A stretch of 51,642 bases of DNA from Pseudomonas aegrilactucae (GCF_019168305.1 NZ_JAHTBI010000065.1:1-51642); one strand, 5' to 3'. Shown: positions 34,542 to 43,997, numbered from the stretch's first letter. The notes: generated by a model not told the origin, from the letters alone. Numbers and translations are program-made.

Positions 34542-37241
34542 TCAGTAGGACAGCGTAAGGTTCATGAACAGCCCTTTGGCCTGTTCGGTGTTGCCGCCGC
34601 CAATCGGAAAGCGGTATTGCACGGAAGCGTCCAGGTAGGAGCGCGGCGCATTGTAGTGGTCTTCACGGAACCAGTAGCGCAGCGCGACACCGGGGCCTGC
34701 GCCGAGCGACCAGGTGCGCGGGTCGCGGGTCAGCGACGCCTTGCCCTCTGACGCCGCTGCCTGGTCTTTCTGCCAGCTCCAGTCGGCGGCACCTACCACA
34801 TGCGGGAAGGCCACGAGGTTGGGCGATGCTGCCGGCAGTCGAAAGCTGCGACCGAAACGCAATTCATTGCTCAGAAATACCTGCTGACGGCGCAGGCGCC
34901 CCTTCTCCTCGCCCACCACTTCGGTTGCCTTGCCGCGTGTGTCGACTTCACGCAGGGTGAAGTCTGCCGCGTTGTCTTCGTAGAGGTAGCCCAGTTGCGA
35001 GTAGAGCGAGGTCGTCCACCAGCTCGATTCATCCGGGCGCAACTCGGTGCCGCGGTAGAAACCGTAGGTGATGTAGTGCAGCCAGCTGCCGGCGCTCTTG
35101 CCAAGCTTGTAGCTTGCCTGTGTGCCTTGAGCGGCACAGCGGTCGCTGTTGGAGGACGGATAGATGTCCCCTTCACGCGTTGCCGAGCCAATGAAGAAGC
35201 GTCGCTCCAGGCCAAACGTCAGCCCCGTATCGGCCAGCAGGTAACGCACCCCGATCGCACCGACAGTGCTGGGGAAGCCGGTGACCGAACGCGAGGTGCT
35301 GGTGGCTCCGTTGAACGGCTCGCTGGAGCCCTTGCACGGATCGACGTTGCGGGTGGCGCGGTAGCGGCTGCCCTCGTCATACAGTGTGTTGGTCAGGCGC
35401 CCGTATACGTCGAGCATGCCGTGCCGGTTGTTGAGCTGGGTTGGGCGCCAGTAGAGCTCGGAAGTATTGGACAGCGAGTCACCGGCGGTACTTTGTGCGG
35501 CGTTTTCGATGCTGGTGGTGGGGCGTGCGCCGCGGTAGCTCAGGGTAGCGCTCGCACCCCATTCACGGTCCAGCCCGGCGATGGTGCTGCGGGTGTTGAA
35601 ACGTTGATTTTCGTCCAGGTCCAGGGTGCCGGCGTCATCCATGTCGATGGCGTGGCGCAGCCGGCGTACTGCCGATGGATTGTCGCCCATCGCGGCCATG
35701 GCGTAGGCTTCGTTCAGTACCACGGTACCGGGCACCTTGCCCGTACGCCGGGCGGAGCGGAAGTCTTGCAGGGCCAGGCCCGGTTGGCGCAGGCGCTGGT
35801 AAAGGTAGCCGCGCTGCATCAGCAGGTCGGCGTTTTGCGGGGTTTGCGCAAGCGCGGCGGACAACTGCTGCTCGGCCTCGCGCATCTGGCGCCGATTACC
35901 GGCCGACAGTGTGGTGGTCAGCAGGCGTTGCAGCTCGGCATTGCCCGGGTCCTGCTCGGCGGCCAGGCGCGCCTGGGTGATTGCCTCGGCATAATCCTGG
36001 CGCGCGTAGGCCGCGTATGCCTGGGTGGCGTTGTCCTGACTGCCAGGCTGGGTATCGGCGGGCAGCAGTTCGCATTGGGTGCCATAAAAACCATCGGTAC
36101 ACGACATGCTTGGCATCGGGTACAGCGTGGTGTTCAGAGGCTGGGGCGCTCGACGCGATGGCTTGAGCTGTTTACGCCGTTTGTTGGCGGCATCGTCATC
36201 GGGGGCCAAGGGGGCGAGCAGGCTTGCAGCGCGTTTGCTGTCGTTGTCGGCCAGCGCGGCGTCAATGGCGATCAGGCGCACATTGCGCCGCTGTTCTTCG
36301 TCGAGCCAGTCTTGCGCCAACACGGCGTCGAAGTCTTCCCGGGCGGCCTGTGCATGGCCTTGCAACTGTCGCAGGTAGGCACGCCAAACACGCATGATGG
36401 TACTTTCATCGTCTTCGGCAAGTGCTTCGGTGGCGACTGTTTCGGCGGCTGTGTAGTCATGGTCCTGAAGCAGGGTGTTCAGCAGCAATAGCCGGTAGGA
36501 GGCAACGTCTGGTGCACGTTCAATGGCCTCACGCGCCAGGCGTTGTGCCTCTGCGTTACGCTGCTGCGACAGCGCCAGGTAGGCGCGTTGTGCGCAGTCC
36601 ACTGCGTGGCGCCGACTATGCGCCTGACGCCGACCTTCCAGGTCGCTGCGGTTGGGTGCGCCCAGGGCGATGGAGGTACTGGCGGCCTGGGACGCTTCGC
36701 CCCATTTTTCCTGGGCTTCGAGCGCATCCACCCACAGCAGCGCCCAGGCACCCTGGCTCGGGTCGATGCGAAACGCCTGCTCGGCATCGCGCTGAGCGTC
36801 TTGGGGGCGGTCGGCGTTCAGTGCCTCGTAAGCCCTTTTGGCTAGCGGGTAGGCTTTCTGGTACGGCGTCAGTGCCGCGCGTGCCGGGCGGCTGGCGACG
36901 CTGGCTGCCGGCGTTCTGGCCTCGGCCTGCAGCGCGGTGTCATTGAGGCCGCTGGCCAGCGCTGCCTGCGCTGCCTTGCGCGCATCGCCAGGGCGACCCA
37001 GTTTTTGCAGGGTGTAGACCTTGCGCAGGTGCAGTTCGGGCACGTCCGGGCGCAGTGTCAGGGCAGCGTTGACCTCTTTCAAGGCATCGCCGAAGCGGCT
37101 GTTGGCATAGCTGCGTTCGGCCAGGTCGGCCTGGAACCACGCTTCGCCGGTCAACTGGGCCGGGGCCGCCAGGGCCGGCAGCGGCAGCAGGCCACTGCAC
37201 AGTGCAGCGCGCAACAGCAGGGCGCGGGTGTTGGGGCTCAT
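34542..37241 (-). CDS. NfrA-like TPR/beta-barrel outer-membrane polysaccharide exporter
   Basis: An 899-residue protein with a signal peptide (LLLRAALCSGLLPLPALAAP), tandem TPR-like helical repeats (about 30-340 and 400-530) and a C-terminal beta-barrel of about 330 residues ending in NLTLSY, with the terminal aromatic of outer-membrane proteins. The layout matches NfrA, the phage N4 receptor of E. coli, which forms an export pair with NfrB, and is analogous to BcsC and PgaA. A Cys-containing insert (MSCTDGFYGTQCEL) separates the TPR blocks. The ATG overlaps the NfrB-like stop by 4 bp. It is predicted to secrete the glycan made by NfrB, and could be a phage receptor. Confidence 0.82.
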   Translation of the reverse strand: MSPNTRALLLRAALCSGLLPLPALAAPAQLTGEAWFQADLAERSYANSRFGDALKEVNAALTLRPDVPELHLRKVYTLQKLGRPGDARKAAQAALASGLNDTALQAEARTPAASVASRPARAALTPYQKAYPLAKRAYEALNADRPQDAQRDAEQAFRIDPSQGAWALLWVDALEAQEKWGEASQAASTSIALGAPNRSDLEGRRQAHSRRHAVDCAQRAYLALSQQRNAEAQRLAREAIERAPDVASYRLLLLNTLLQDHDYTAAETVATEALAEDDESTIMRVWRAYLRQLQGHAQAAREDFDAVLAQDWLDEEQRRNVRLIAIDAALADNDSKRAASLLAPLAPDDDAANKRRKQLKPSRRAPQPLNTTLYPMPSMSCTDGFYGTQCELLPADTQPGSQDNATQAYAAYARQDYAEAITQARLAAEQDPGNAELQRLLTTTLSAGNRRQMREAEQQLSAALAQTPQNADLLMQRGYLYQRLRQPGLALQDFRSARRTGKVPGTVVLNEAYAMAAMGDNPSAVRRLRHAIDMDDAGTLDLDENQRFNTRSTIAGLDREWGASATLSYRGARPTTSIENAAQSTAGDSLSNTSELYWRPTQLNNRHGMLDVYGRLTNTLYDEGSRYRATRNVDPCKGSSEPFNGATSTSRSVTGFPSTVGAIGVRYLLADTGLTFGLERRFFIGSATREGDIYPSSNSDRCAAQGTQASYKLGKSAGSWLHYITYGFYRGTELRPDESSWWTTSLYSQLGYLYEDNAADFTLREVDTRGKATEVVGEEKGRLRRQQVFLSNELRFGRSFRLPAASPNLVAFPHVVGAADWSWQKDQAAASEGKASLTRDPRTWSLGAGPGVALRYWFREDHYNAPRSYLDASVQYRFPIGGGNTEQAKGLFMNLTLSY

Positions 37242-38917
37242 GCCGGCTCCGCCTGCGCAGGTTCGGTGTTTTCCTGTTGAAACGAGATCGCTTCGTTCAA
37301 GGTGTCTTCATCCAGGTAACCGTGTTCGAGCAGGATCTGCCCCAGCGGCTTGTGTTCGATAGCCTGGGCCTCCAGGGCCTTGGCCAGTGATGCTTCGTCG
37401 ATGGCCCGCCACGACATCAGCAGGTCGCCCAGGCGCAGGCGCTGCTGCACCAGTTGGTCGGCCGAGGGGAAGTCGTGCATGGTCTTGTCCCACGCCAGGC
37501 GCTTGCCCAGCAGCAGGTGCCCCAGGTACAGGCGCCAGGCCCGCGCGGCGGCCATGGCGTTGATGAAGTTGCCGATGATCATGCGCGGCGCCGACAGCAG
37601 TGCATGCTCCCAGCCGTACAGGCGCCCGGTGAAGTAGGCGCGCTGCACGATGCGCAGGCTGAGCAGGATGCTGTTGAGCCACATCAGCTCCAGCAGGCCG
37701 CTGTGCGGGCTGAACGCCGAGGGGTAATACTGCGACCACCAGCCACTGGCACCCAGCAGCATGAACAGCAGGTGCTGGGCCAGCAGCACGTAGGCGATGA
37801 TCGCCACGAACGAGGTCAGCAGGCTCTTGCGGTCGCGAAACAGCAGGTACTTGGTCGCCAGCGAGCCGGCCCAGCCTACCTGGGTCCAGCCTTGCAGGGC
37901 GATGCCCAGGGTCCAGCGGGCTTTTTGCCGGTAGGCGGTATGAAAGGTATCGGGGAAGTACTCGCGCACCCCCAGCGGCATGTGCACCGCCACCATCTTC
38001 TCCTGGCCGTGGCCGAACCAGGTGGCCCGTCGCGCCACGTAGTCGACCGGGAACTTGCCGAAAATCTGCTTCATGCCACGCCGGGCCAGGCGCGTGCCGA
38101 TGTCGTAGTCCTCGGTCAGGGTGTCGGTGTTGAACGGCTGGTTGTCGGTCTCGGCCGACAGCTGCAGCAGCGCGCGCCGCGAGAAACAGGTGCCCACGCC
38201 CGCCGACGGTACCATCCTGGACATGCTTTCGCGCACCACCAGGTCCTTGGTGTGCCATTCGGCGAATTCGTCCATGTAGGTGCCAGCCACCAGTTCGTAC
38301 CAGCCCCGTTCCAGTGAGGTCACCGGCAACTGAATGAAGTCGATGCGCGGCAGCAGGTAGTTGAAGTAGTGCAGCTCCAGGCGGTGCAGCACGTCTTCGC
38401 TGTCATGCAGGATCACCCCGGCAAAGGGCTCGGGCAGGTGCTTGTCGTGGGCGAAGATGGCCTGGATGATCCAGTTCAGGCAGTCGGCCTTGCAGGTCGG
38501 GCCGTCGTGGGGCACTTCGACGCGGATCAACTGCTTGTAGCGCCGACGCATGCGCTCCACCTCTTCGATGGTGCGCGCGTCGTTGCGGTAGGTGCCGACG
38601 AAGATGAAGTAGTTCTTGTACTCCAGCGAGGCCACCATGTTTTCCAGCATGGGTGCGATCACGTCGTACTCCAACCACGCCGGGATCATGATTGCCAGCG
38701 GCTGCTGCGCCTGGGCACGCAATTGCTCGGCGGTCAGCGGCGTGTAGCGACGGCGCCTGACCAGCAGCTTGCGATAGACCTGGCGCAGCCAGTACCAGGC
38801 ATCGATGAACAGGTCATCCAGGCTGGACAGCAGGATCAGTACGCCGACCACTACCGTCGCGATTTCCAGCACGCGATAGTAGTCGGCCAGCAGGTAGGGC
38901 AAGTAGAGCGAGGACAT
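37238..38917 (-). CDS. NfrB-like processive GT2 glycosyltransferase with MshEN domain
   Basis: A 559-residue inner-membrane glycosyltransferase. An N-terminal membrane helix (about 15-33) precedes a GT2 domain with HDSED (171-175), TLTEDYD (266-272) and QKARW (331-335), the DxD, TED and QxxRW motifs of processive synthases. Several membrane helices follow (about 360-450). The C-terminus (about 490-545) is an MshEN domain with a two-part RLGDLL ... PLGQILLEHG pattern; this domain class binds cyclic di-GMP in MshE and NfrB. The first half has W where the consensus glycine sits. E. coli NfrB makes a c-di-GMP-dependent glycan. The sugar used here is unknown. Confidence 0.87.
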   Translation of the reverse strand: MSSLYLPYLLADYYRVLEIATVVVGVLILLSSLDDLFIDAWYWLRQVYRKLLVRRRRYTPLTAEQLRAQAQQPLAIMIPAWLEYDVIAPMLENMVASLEYKNYFIFVGTYRNDARTIEEVERMRRRYKQLIRVEVPHDGPTCKADCLNWIIQAIFAHDKHLPEPFAGVILHDSEDVLHRLELHYFNYLLPRIDFIQLPVTSLERGWYELVAGTYMDEFAEWHTKDLVVRESMSRMVPSAGVGTCFSRRALLQLSAETDNQPFNTDTLTEDYDIGTRLARRGMKQIFGKFPVDYVARRATWFGHGQEKMVAVHMPLGVREYFPDTFHTAYRQKARWTLGIALQGWTQVGWAGSLATKYLLFRDRKSLLTSFVAIIAYVLLAQHLLFMLLGASGWWSQYYPSAFSPHSGLLELMWLNSILLSLRIVQRAYFTGRLYGWEHALLSAPRMIIGNFINAMAAARAWRLYLGHLLLGKRLAWDKTMHDFPSADQLVQQRLRLGDLLMSWRAIDEASLAKALEAQAIEHKPLGQILLEHGYLDEDTLNEAISFQQENTEPAQAEPA

Positions 38918-38935
38918 GAGCGGATCCCGTAGTCG

Positions 38936-41140
38936 TTACTTGCCCGTTTTCTTCAGGCGGCTGCGACGTGCAAGCACACCCAGCAGCAACATGCCCAGCA
39001 CCGCGGTGGCCAGCAGCGGCAGGGTCCAGGCCAGGTACTGGCGCCACTGGTGGAACGGCGTGCCGCTCAGGCCCAGCTTCTGGCTCAGTTCCGGATCGGT
39101 GGTGTCGATCCACGTCAGCGGGCCGTCTTCGCCCAGTACCACCGCATTGCCGCGGTTGAGCACGAAGGCTTCGCGCGGGGTCAGCACCTGCTCACCCAGG
39201 GCATACCAGACCACGCCTGGCTGGCTGTTGGCGTTGACTACCGACACCGCGCTCAGTGGCTGCGGGCCTTGCAGGTCGAGCAGGCGATTGTTGTCGCCGC
39301 CGGCGCGCAGGCGCTGCAGCTCCTTGACGTCGATCAGAGGCTTGGCACCGTCCAGGTTCACGCCCAGCGCCAGGAACGGCCTGGTCGGCTTGAACGCCTG
39401 TGCACCGTCGGCCAGGGTGAGTTCGGCATGCACCGGCGACACCGACGCGGCGCTGGCCAGGCGAATCACCTGGCGCAGGTGCGCGGCCGGTGCCTGCAGG
39501 GCCGTGCCGGGCACGATGACCTGCGAGTGGCCGGCCAGCAGCGGCAGCAAGCCGACGAAGGTGCCGTCTGCCTCGGCTTCGGCCGAGCGCAGGAAGCTGG
39601 TGGGCAACACGTTGACCGGGTAACCCTGCGGGATCTCGGCGCAGTTGGGCGAGACCGGCTGGCGCTGGAAGCGGATCTGCAGGGTGTTGGTCACCCCCAG
39701 TGCGTAGCCCGGCACCCGTGCGCTCAGGCGCTCGGGCTTGCCGTCGGCGGTCAGTTGCCTGGCATTGAGCAGGATGCCGTTCCACAGTACCGACGCCACC
39801 GGCAGGGTGCTCGATGCGCCCGGCGCGGCCGCCACCTCCAGCACCAGTTCGCCTGGCATGCGGCCATCGGCGGCCACGGCGCTGAGCGGGAACACGGCGT
39901 TCCATTCACCACGGGTCACGACATCGAACGCGGTCGGCGAGCCGCCGAGGTCGGTGATGCGCAAGCGCTGTTCATCGGCATCTTCGCCCGCCGCGTGAAT
40001 GGTCGCCTCGGGCGAGATGAGCACGTTGCGCCACTGCGAATCGAACACCCCCGCGGCTTTGGCGCCGGCATCGCCTGCCACGCCGATCACGGCCTGGTGG
40101 CCGAGGCTGGCAAGGCGTACCTGTTGGCTGGCCAGTGGTTTGAGGCTCAGCGTGGCATGGCGGCTGCGCCATTCGTCCAGCGCCTTGAGCGCATCGCTGT
40201 CGGCTTGCAGCGCGGTGCGCAGGGCATCCAGTGCGGCGTTTATCTGGCCGATCAGCGCGGCGTCGGCAATCGCCAGGTCGGCGCGCGTGGCCGGGGCATC
40301 GAGTACCAGCAGCGCACCCAGCTCGGCGGCGTTGGCCACGGTGTGGCTGGCCTTGCCGGCCAGGGCCGAGAACGGCGCGACGCTGCTCAAGGCCGTGGGG
40401 ATGTTCAGTTCATCGATGGACACCACATCGCCCACTGCCGGGAAGGCCCGTACCTGGGCCCGCTTGGCCGCCCGCTCCAGCGCCACGCCGAGGCGCCAGG
40501 CGCTGTCGAAGCTGGTCTGCTCCAGGCTGCCGGCAGCGATCATGATCACCGGCTGGCCGGGCAGGGTGCTCCAGGCATCGGCCAGGGTGTGCAGGGCCTG
40601 CTTCGAGTAGCGGTAGGTCAGTTCGGTATGGGGCGAAAGCGTCAGGATGTTGCTGCTCTGGCGGGTCGGCTCGCACAGGCGCTGGCCGCTGGGCGAGCTC
40701 CAGTCGATGGTGAAGTTGACGAAGCCGGAGGTGTGCCCGTAGGTCTCTACCGGCAGTACCTGCTGCAGGGTGCCGCTGGTTTCGGTGACGGGGCGCGCGA
40801 ACAGCGGGCGGCCGTCTACCGACATCTTCAGCGCTGCATTGGCGGCTTCGCCCTTGAGAAAGCTGCCCTGCACCTTGATCGCCGCATCATGCAGCGGCAC
40901 GCCCTTGGGCACCGGCAGGAAGAACGCCTGGCGGTTGTCGCTTTCTTCCAGCACCACCGGATTGCTGATGCCAAGATCAGCCAATGAAACGCTGCGCTGC
41001 ACCCAGTCGTCCTGCGCCAGTGCACGCAATGCCTCGCTGCCAGGCGAGGCCATGGCGAACAGCGGGACGGCGAATGGGGTCAGGAGCAAGGCGCGAGTGA
41101 GGGCGGCCGGGCAGTGCAGGCGATTCAACAGTGTCTTCAT
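38936..41140 (-). CDS. BcsB-like periplasmic protein of the second polysaccharide operon
   Basis: A 734-residue protein with a signal peptide (MKTLLNRL ... FAVPLFAMA) and a BcsB-type periplasmic region: LADLGISNPVVLEE, RLCEPTRQSSNILTLSP and GVNLDGAKPLIDVKE. A single C-terminal membrane helix (LPLLATAVLGMLLLGVLA) and a basic tail follow. It is diverged from the cellulose BcsB at 26609-28933 and heads an operon with an NfrB-like synthase, so it is probably the periplasmic partner of that enzyme. I choose the ATG at 41140; another ATG six codons upstream (41158) is possible, and neither has a clear ribosome site. Confidence 0.8.
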   Translation of the reverse strand: MKTLLNRLHCPAALTRALLLTPFAVPLFAMASPGSEALRALAQDDWVQRSVSLADLGISNPVVLEESDNRQAFFLPVPKGVPLHDAAIKVQGSFLKGEAANAALKMSVDGRPLFARPVTETSGTLQQVLPVETYGHTSGFVNFTIDWSSPSGQRLCEPTRQSSNILTLSPHTELTYRYSKQALHTLADAWSTLPGQPVIMIAAGSLEQTSFDSAWRLGVALERAAKRAQVRAFPAVGDVVSIDELNIPTALSSVAPFSALAGKASHTVANAAELGALLVLDAPATRADLAIADAALIGQINAALDALRTALQADSDALKALDEWRSRHATLSLKPLASQQVRLASLGHQAVIGVAGDAGAKAAGVFDSQWRNVLISPEATIHAAGEDADEQRLRITDLGGSPTAFDVVTRGEWNAVFPLSAVAADGRMPGELVLEVAAAPGASSTLPVASVLWNGILLNARQLTADGKPERLSARVPGYALGVTNTLQIRFQRQPVSPNCAEIPQGYPVNVLPTSFLRSAEAEADGTFVGLLPLLAGHSQVIVPGTALQAPAAHLRQVIRLASAASVSPVHAELTLADGAQAFKPTRPFLALGVNLDGAKPLIDVKELQRLRAGGDNNRLLDLQGPQPLSAVSVVNANSQPGVVWYALGEQVLTPREAFVLNRGNAVVLGEDGPLTWIDTTDPELSQKLGLSGTPFHQWRQYLAWTLPLLATAVLGMLLLGVLARRSRLKKTGK

Positions 41141-41555
41141 GGTGGGCGACGGCGGCATCTGAAGGTTTGATAGGCCACGCCGGTCCGATGCGGGCGCACG
41201 GTCCGGGCTGGGAAATGACGTGTTTCAGGAGGACGAGGCCATGCGCGTATTCCTTCGCGGCGTAGGATCCTTCCTGTATGGCGGGGCGAACTCTGTGTTA
41301 TTACCGCGCTGCGTGTCAAGAAACCGTGCACTTTTTATCGTTTTTAATCGCTAAATAGCATGACTATAAAATGTCGCCGTATTTTTGACGTACTGGGTGT
41401 CGTGCCGGCGGTGCGCAGGGTACGGTCAATCCCGGGAGCGGGCGTCGCGAAGCCTGGCCCAGAGGATGCTCGGCTTGCCAGCGCGCGGCGGATGCAATTT
41501 TGCCCCTGCTCCGCTAGGATTAGCGGTCTTTGGTCTATCTATTCGACGGTTTTCG
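41141..41555. promoter_or_regulatory. Divergent control region of dnaX and the NfrB-like operon
   Basis: About 415 bp without a gene. An AT-rich core (41300-41395) holds a plus-strand TATAAA (41365-41370) that may be a dnaX -10. On the minus strand a TTGACA occurs near 41313-41308 without a convincing -10. An inverted repeat CCGCTA-GGAT-TAGCGG (41511-41526) lies 30 bp before dnaX. The abrupt AT-rich patch at the junction of core and accessory DNA is consistent with an insertion boundary. Confidence 0.4.
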
Positions 41556-43583
41556 ATGAGTTATCAGGTTCTTGCACGTAAATGGCGTCCGCGCTCGTTC
41601 CGCGAAATGGTCGGCCAGACCCATGTGCTCAAGGCCCTGATCAACGCGCTGGACAACCAGCGGCTGCACCATGCCTACCTGTTCACCGGTACCCGCGGCG
41701 TGGGCAAGACCACCATCGCGCGCATCATCGCCAAGTGCGTCAACTGCGAAACCGGCATCACCTCGACGCCCTGCGGCACCTGTTCGGTGTGCCGCGAGAT
41801 CGACGAGGGGCGCTTCGTCGACCTGATCGAGATCGACGCCGCCAGCCGCACCAAGGTCGAGGACACCCGTGAACTGCTCGACAACGTGCAGTACGCGCCG
41901 AGCCGCGGGCGCTTCAAGGTCTACCTGATCGACGAAGTGCACATGCTCTCCAGCCACTCGTTCAACGCCTTGCTCAAGACGCTTGAAGAGCCACCGCCCT
42001 ACGTCAAGTTCATCCTCGCCACCACCGACCCGCAGAAGCTGCCCGCCACCATCCTGTCGCGCTGCCTGCAGTTCTCGCTGAAGAACATGACCCCGGAGCG
42101 TGTGGTCGAGCACCTGAGCCATGTGCTCGGGGTCGAGAACGTGCCGTTCGAAGACGATGCCCTGTGGTTGCTGGGCCGCGCCGCCGACGGCTCGATGCGC
42201 GATGCCATGAGCCTGACCGACCAGGCGATTGCCTTTGGTGAAGGCAAGGTGCTGGCAGCCGATGTACGCGCGATGCTCGGTACCCTCGACCATGGCCAGG
42301 TGTACGGCGTGCTCCAGGCGCTGCTCGAAGGTGATGCGCGGGCCCTGCTTGAAGCGGTGCGGCACCTGGCAGAGCAGGGGCCGGACTGGAACGGCGTGCT
42401 GTCCGAAATGCTCAACGTGCTGCACCGTGTGGCCGTCGCCCAGGCGTTGCCCGAGGCGGTGGACAACGGCCAGGGTGATCGCGATCGCGTATTGGCACTG
42501 GCCGGCGCACTGCCGGCCGAAGACGTGCAGTTCTATTACCAGATGGGCCTGATCGGGCGGCGCGACCTGCCGCTGGCACCCGACCCGCGCGGCGGTTTCG
42601 AGATGGTGCTGCTGCGCATGCTGGCGTTCCGCCCGGCCGACACGCTCGATGCGCCGACACCGACGCTAAAGTCGACGGGGATCAGCCAGGCCACAGCTGA
42701 CTCCCCGGTGGCAGTGGTCGCCGCCCCGGTGGTGGCTGCGCCCGTTGCACCACAGCCTGCGCCTGCCGTGCAGCGTGAGCCGGAGCCGGAGCCGGAGCCA
42801 GAGCCTACACCGCAACCCGAGCCCGTGCCTGTGGTGGAGGCCGCTGTCGAGCCCGCGTCTGAAATCGACCTGCCCTGGAACGAGCCGAGCGCTCCGGTAC
42901 CCGTCTCGGAACCTGAGCCGGCGCCGGAGCCGGTTGCCGCCCCGGTGCTGCAGGCGTCCGAGCCCGCCATACCGCGTCAGGACGAGCCGCCCGCCGAGGA
43001 TCACGGCAGTTACAGCCCGGCCGGCATGGAGCGCGATGACGAGCCGCCGCTGGACGAAGATTATTACGATGCCGAGATCGACCCGGTGGGCTACAGCTAC
43101 CTGGATGAACTGGCCAGCGAAACCGCGCCCGAGCCGGCCCCGGAACCTGAGCCTGAGCCTGCCGCACAGCCGGCCACCGGGCTGGCGCTGCAATGGCTTG
43201 AGATGTTCGGGCAGTTGCCGATTTCGGGCATGACCGGCAGTATCGCGGCCAACTGCACGTTGATCGCCGCCGACGGTGACAACTGGTTGCTGCACCTGGA
43301 CCCGGCGCACAGTGCCTTGTTCAACGCCACCCAGCAGCGGCGCCTGAACGATGCGCTCAACCAGCACCTGGGCCGTACGCTGAACCTGAGCATCGAGCTG
43401 ATCCGCCCCGAGCAGGAAACCCCGGCCCAGGCCGCGTCGCGCAAGCGCGCCAACCGCCAGCGCGAGGCCGAGGCGTCGATCGAGAACGATCCGTTCATCC
43501 AGCAGATGATCAAGCAGTTCGGTGCCACCGTGCGTCACGATACTATTGAACCTGTCGACGCCCTGGTCAGTCAGGGCGACTAA
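41556..43583 (+). CDS. dnaX: DNA polymerase III subunit tau (DnaX)
   Basis: The clamp-loader ATPase of the replicative polymerase. It has 675 residues from the ATG at 41556 (MSYQVLARKWRPRSF, the family start); the open frame upstream is not coding. Walker A is GTRGVGKTT, followed by a four-cysteine zinc module (CVNCETGITSTPCGTCSVC). Walker B is VYLIDEVHML, and the arginine-finger motif is SRCLQF. A long linker rich in EP repeats (about 440-580) leads to a C-terminal domain for DnaE binding. No A6G slippery heptamer is visible at the usual frameshift position, so only full-length tau can be supported from sequence. Confidence 0.96.
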   Translation: MSYQVLARKWRPRSFREMVGQTHVLKALINALDNQRLHHAYLFTGTRGVGKTTIARIIAKCVNCETGITSTPCGTCSVCREIDEGRFVDLIEIDAASRTKVEDTRELLDNVQYAPSRGRFKVYLIDEVHMLSSHSFNALLKTLEEPPPYVKFILATTDPQKLPATILSRCLQFSLKNMTPERVVEHLSHVLGVENVPFEDDALWLLGRAADGSMRDAMSLTDQAIAFGEGKVLAADVRAMLGTLDHGQVYGVLQALLEGDARALLEAVRHLAEQGPDWNGVLSEMLNVLHRVAVAQALPEAVDNGQGDRDRVLALAGALPAEDVQFYYQMGLIGRRDLPLAPDPRGGFEMVLLRMLAFRPADTLDAPTPTLKSTGISQATADSPVAVVAAPVVAAPVAPQPAPAVQREPEPEPEPEPTPQPEPVPVVEAAVEPASEIDLPWNEPSAPVPVSEPEPAPEPVAAPVLQASEPAIPRQDEPPAEDHGSYSPAGMERDDEPPLDEDYYDAEIDPVGYSYLDELASETAPEPAPEPEPEPAAQPATGLALQWLEMFGQLPISGMTGSIAANCTLIAADGDNWLLHLDPAHSALFNATQQRRLNDALNQHLGRTLNLSIELIRPEQETPAQAASRKRANRQREAEASIENDPFIQQMIKQFGATVRHDTIEPVDALVSQGD

Positions 43584-43648
43584 CCCTTTACCCCAGCGCC
43601 GCGACTGGTTCGCGGTGCGCCAAGTAACTTGATACCGAGGTGATTCCC

Positions 43649-43975
43649 ATGATGAAAGGTGGCATGGCCGGCCTGATGAAGCAGGCGCAGCAGATGCAGG
43701 AAAAAATGGCCAAGATGCAGGAAGAGCTGGCCAACGCCGAAGTGACCGGCCAATCGGGCGCAGGCCTGGTCAGCGTGGTGATGACCGGTCGTCACGACGT
43801 CAAGCGTATCAGCCTGGACGACAGCCTGATGCAGGAAGACAAGGAGGTGCTCGAAGACCTGATCGCCGCCGCCGTCAATGACGCCGTGCGCAAGGTCGAA
43901 GCCAACAGCCAGGAGAAAATGGGTGGCATGACCGCCGGCATGCAACTGCCGCCAGGCTTCAAGATGCCGTTCTAA
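43649..43975 (+). CDS. ybaB: YbaB/EbfC nucleoid-associated protein
   Basis: A 108-residue small dimeric DNA-binding protein, usually encoded between dnaX and recR. It begins MMKGGMAGLMKQAQQMQEKM, an amphipathic helix, with the conserved GLVSVVMTGRHDVKRI strand region and LEDLIAAAVNDA. The ATG at 43649 has GAGGTG at the right spacing; the GTG at 43640 is part of that ribosome site and is unlikely to be the start. A clear terminator follows. Confidence 0.94.
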   Translation: MMKGGMAGLMKQAQQMQEKMAKMQEELANAEVTGQSGAGLVSVVMTGRHDVKRISLDDSLMQEDKEVLEDLIAAAVNDAVRKVEANSQEKMGGMTAGMQLPPGFKMPF

Positions 43976-43997
43976 GCCTTGCCAGCGTTACCCTCGG

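Noticed and set aside
41355..41375. GACTATAAAATGTC as a FleQ site for the NfrB-like operon
   Set aside because: Its half-sites are GAC...GTC, the reverse orientation of the GTCA...TGAC FleQ pattern.
42774..42860. EP-rich repeated codons in dnaX as a tandem DNA repeat element
   Set aside because: It is the normal proline/glutamate-rich linker of pseudomonad DnaX and stays in frame.
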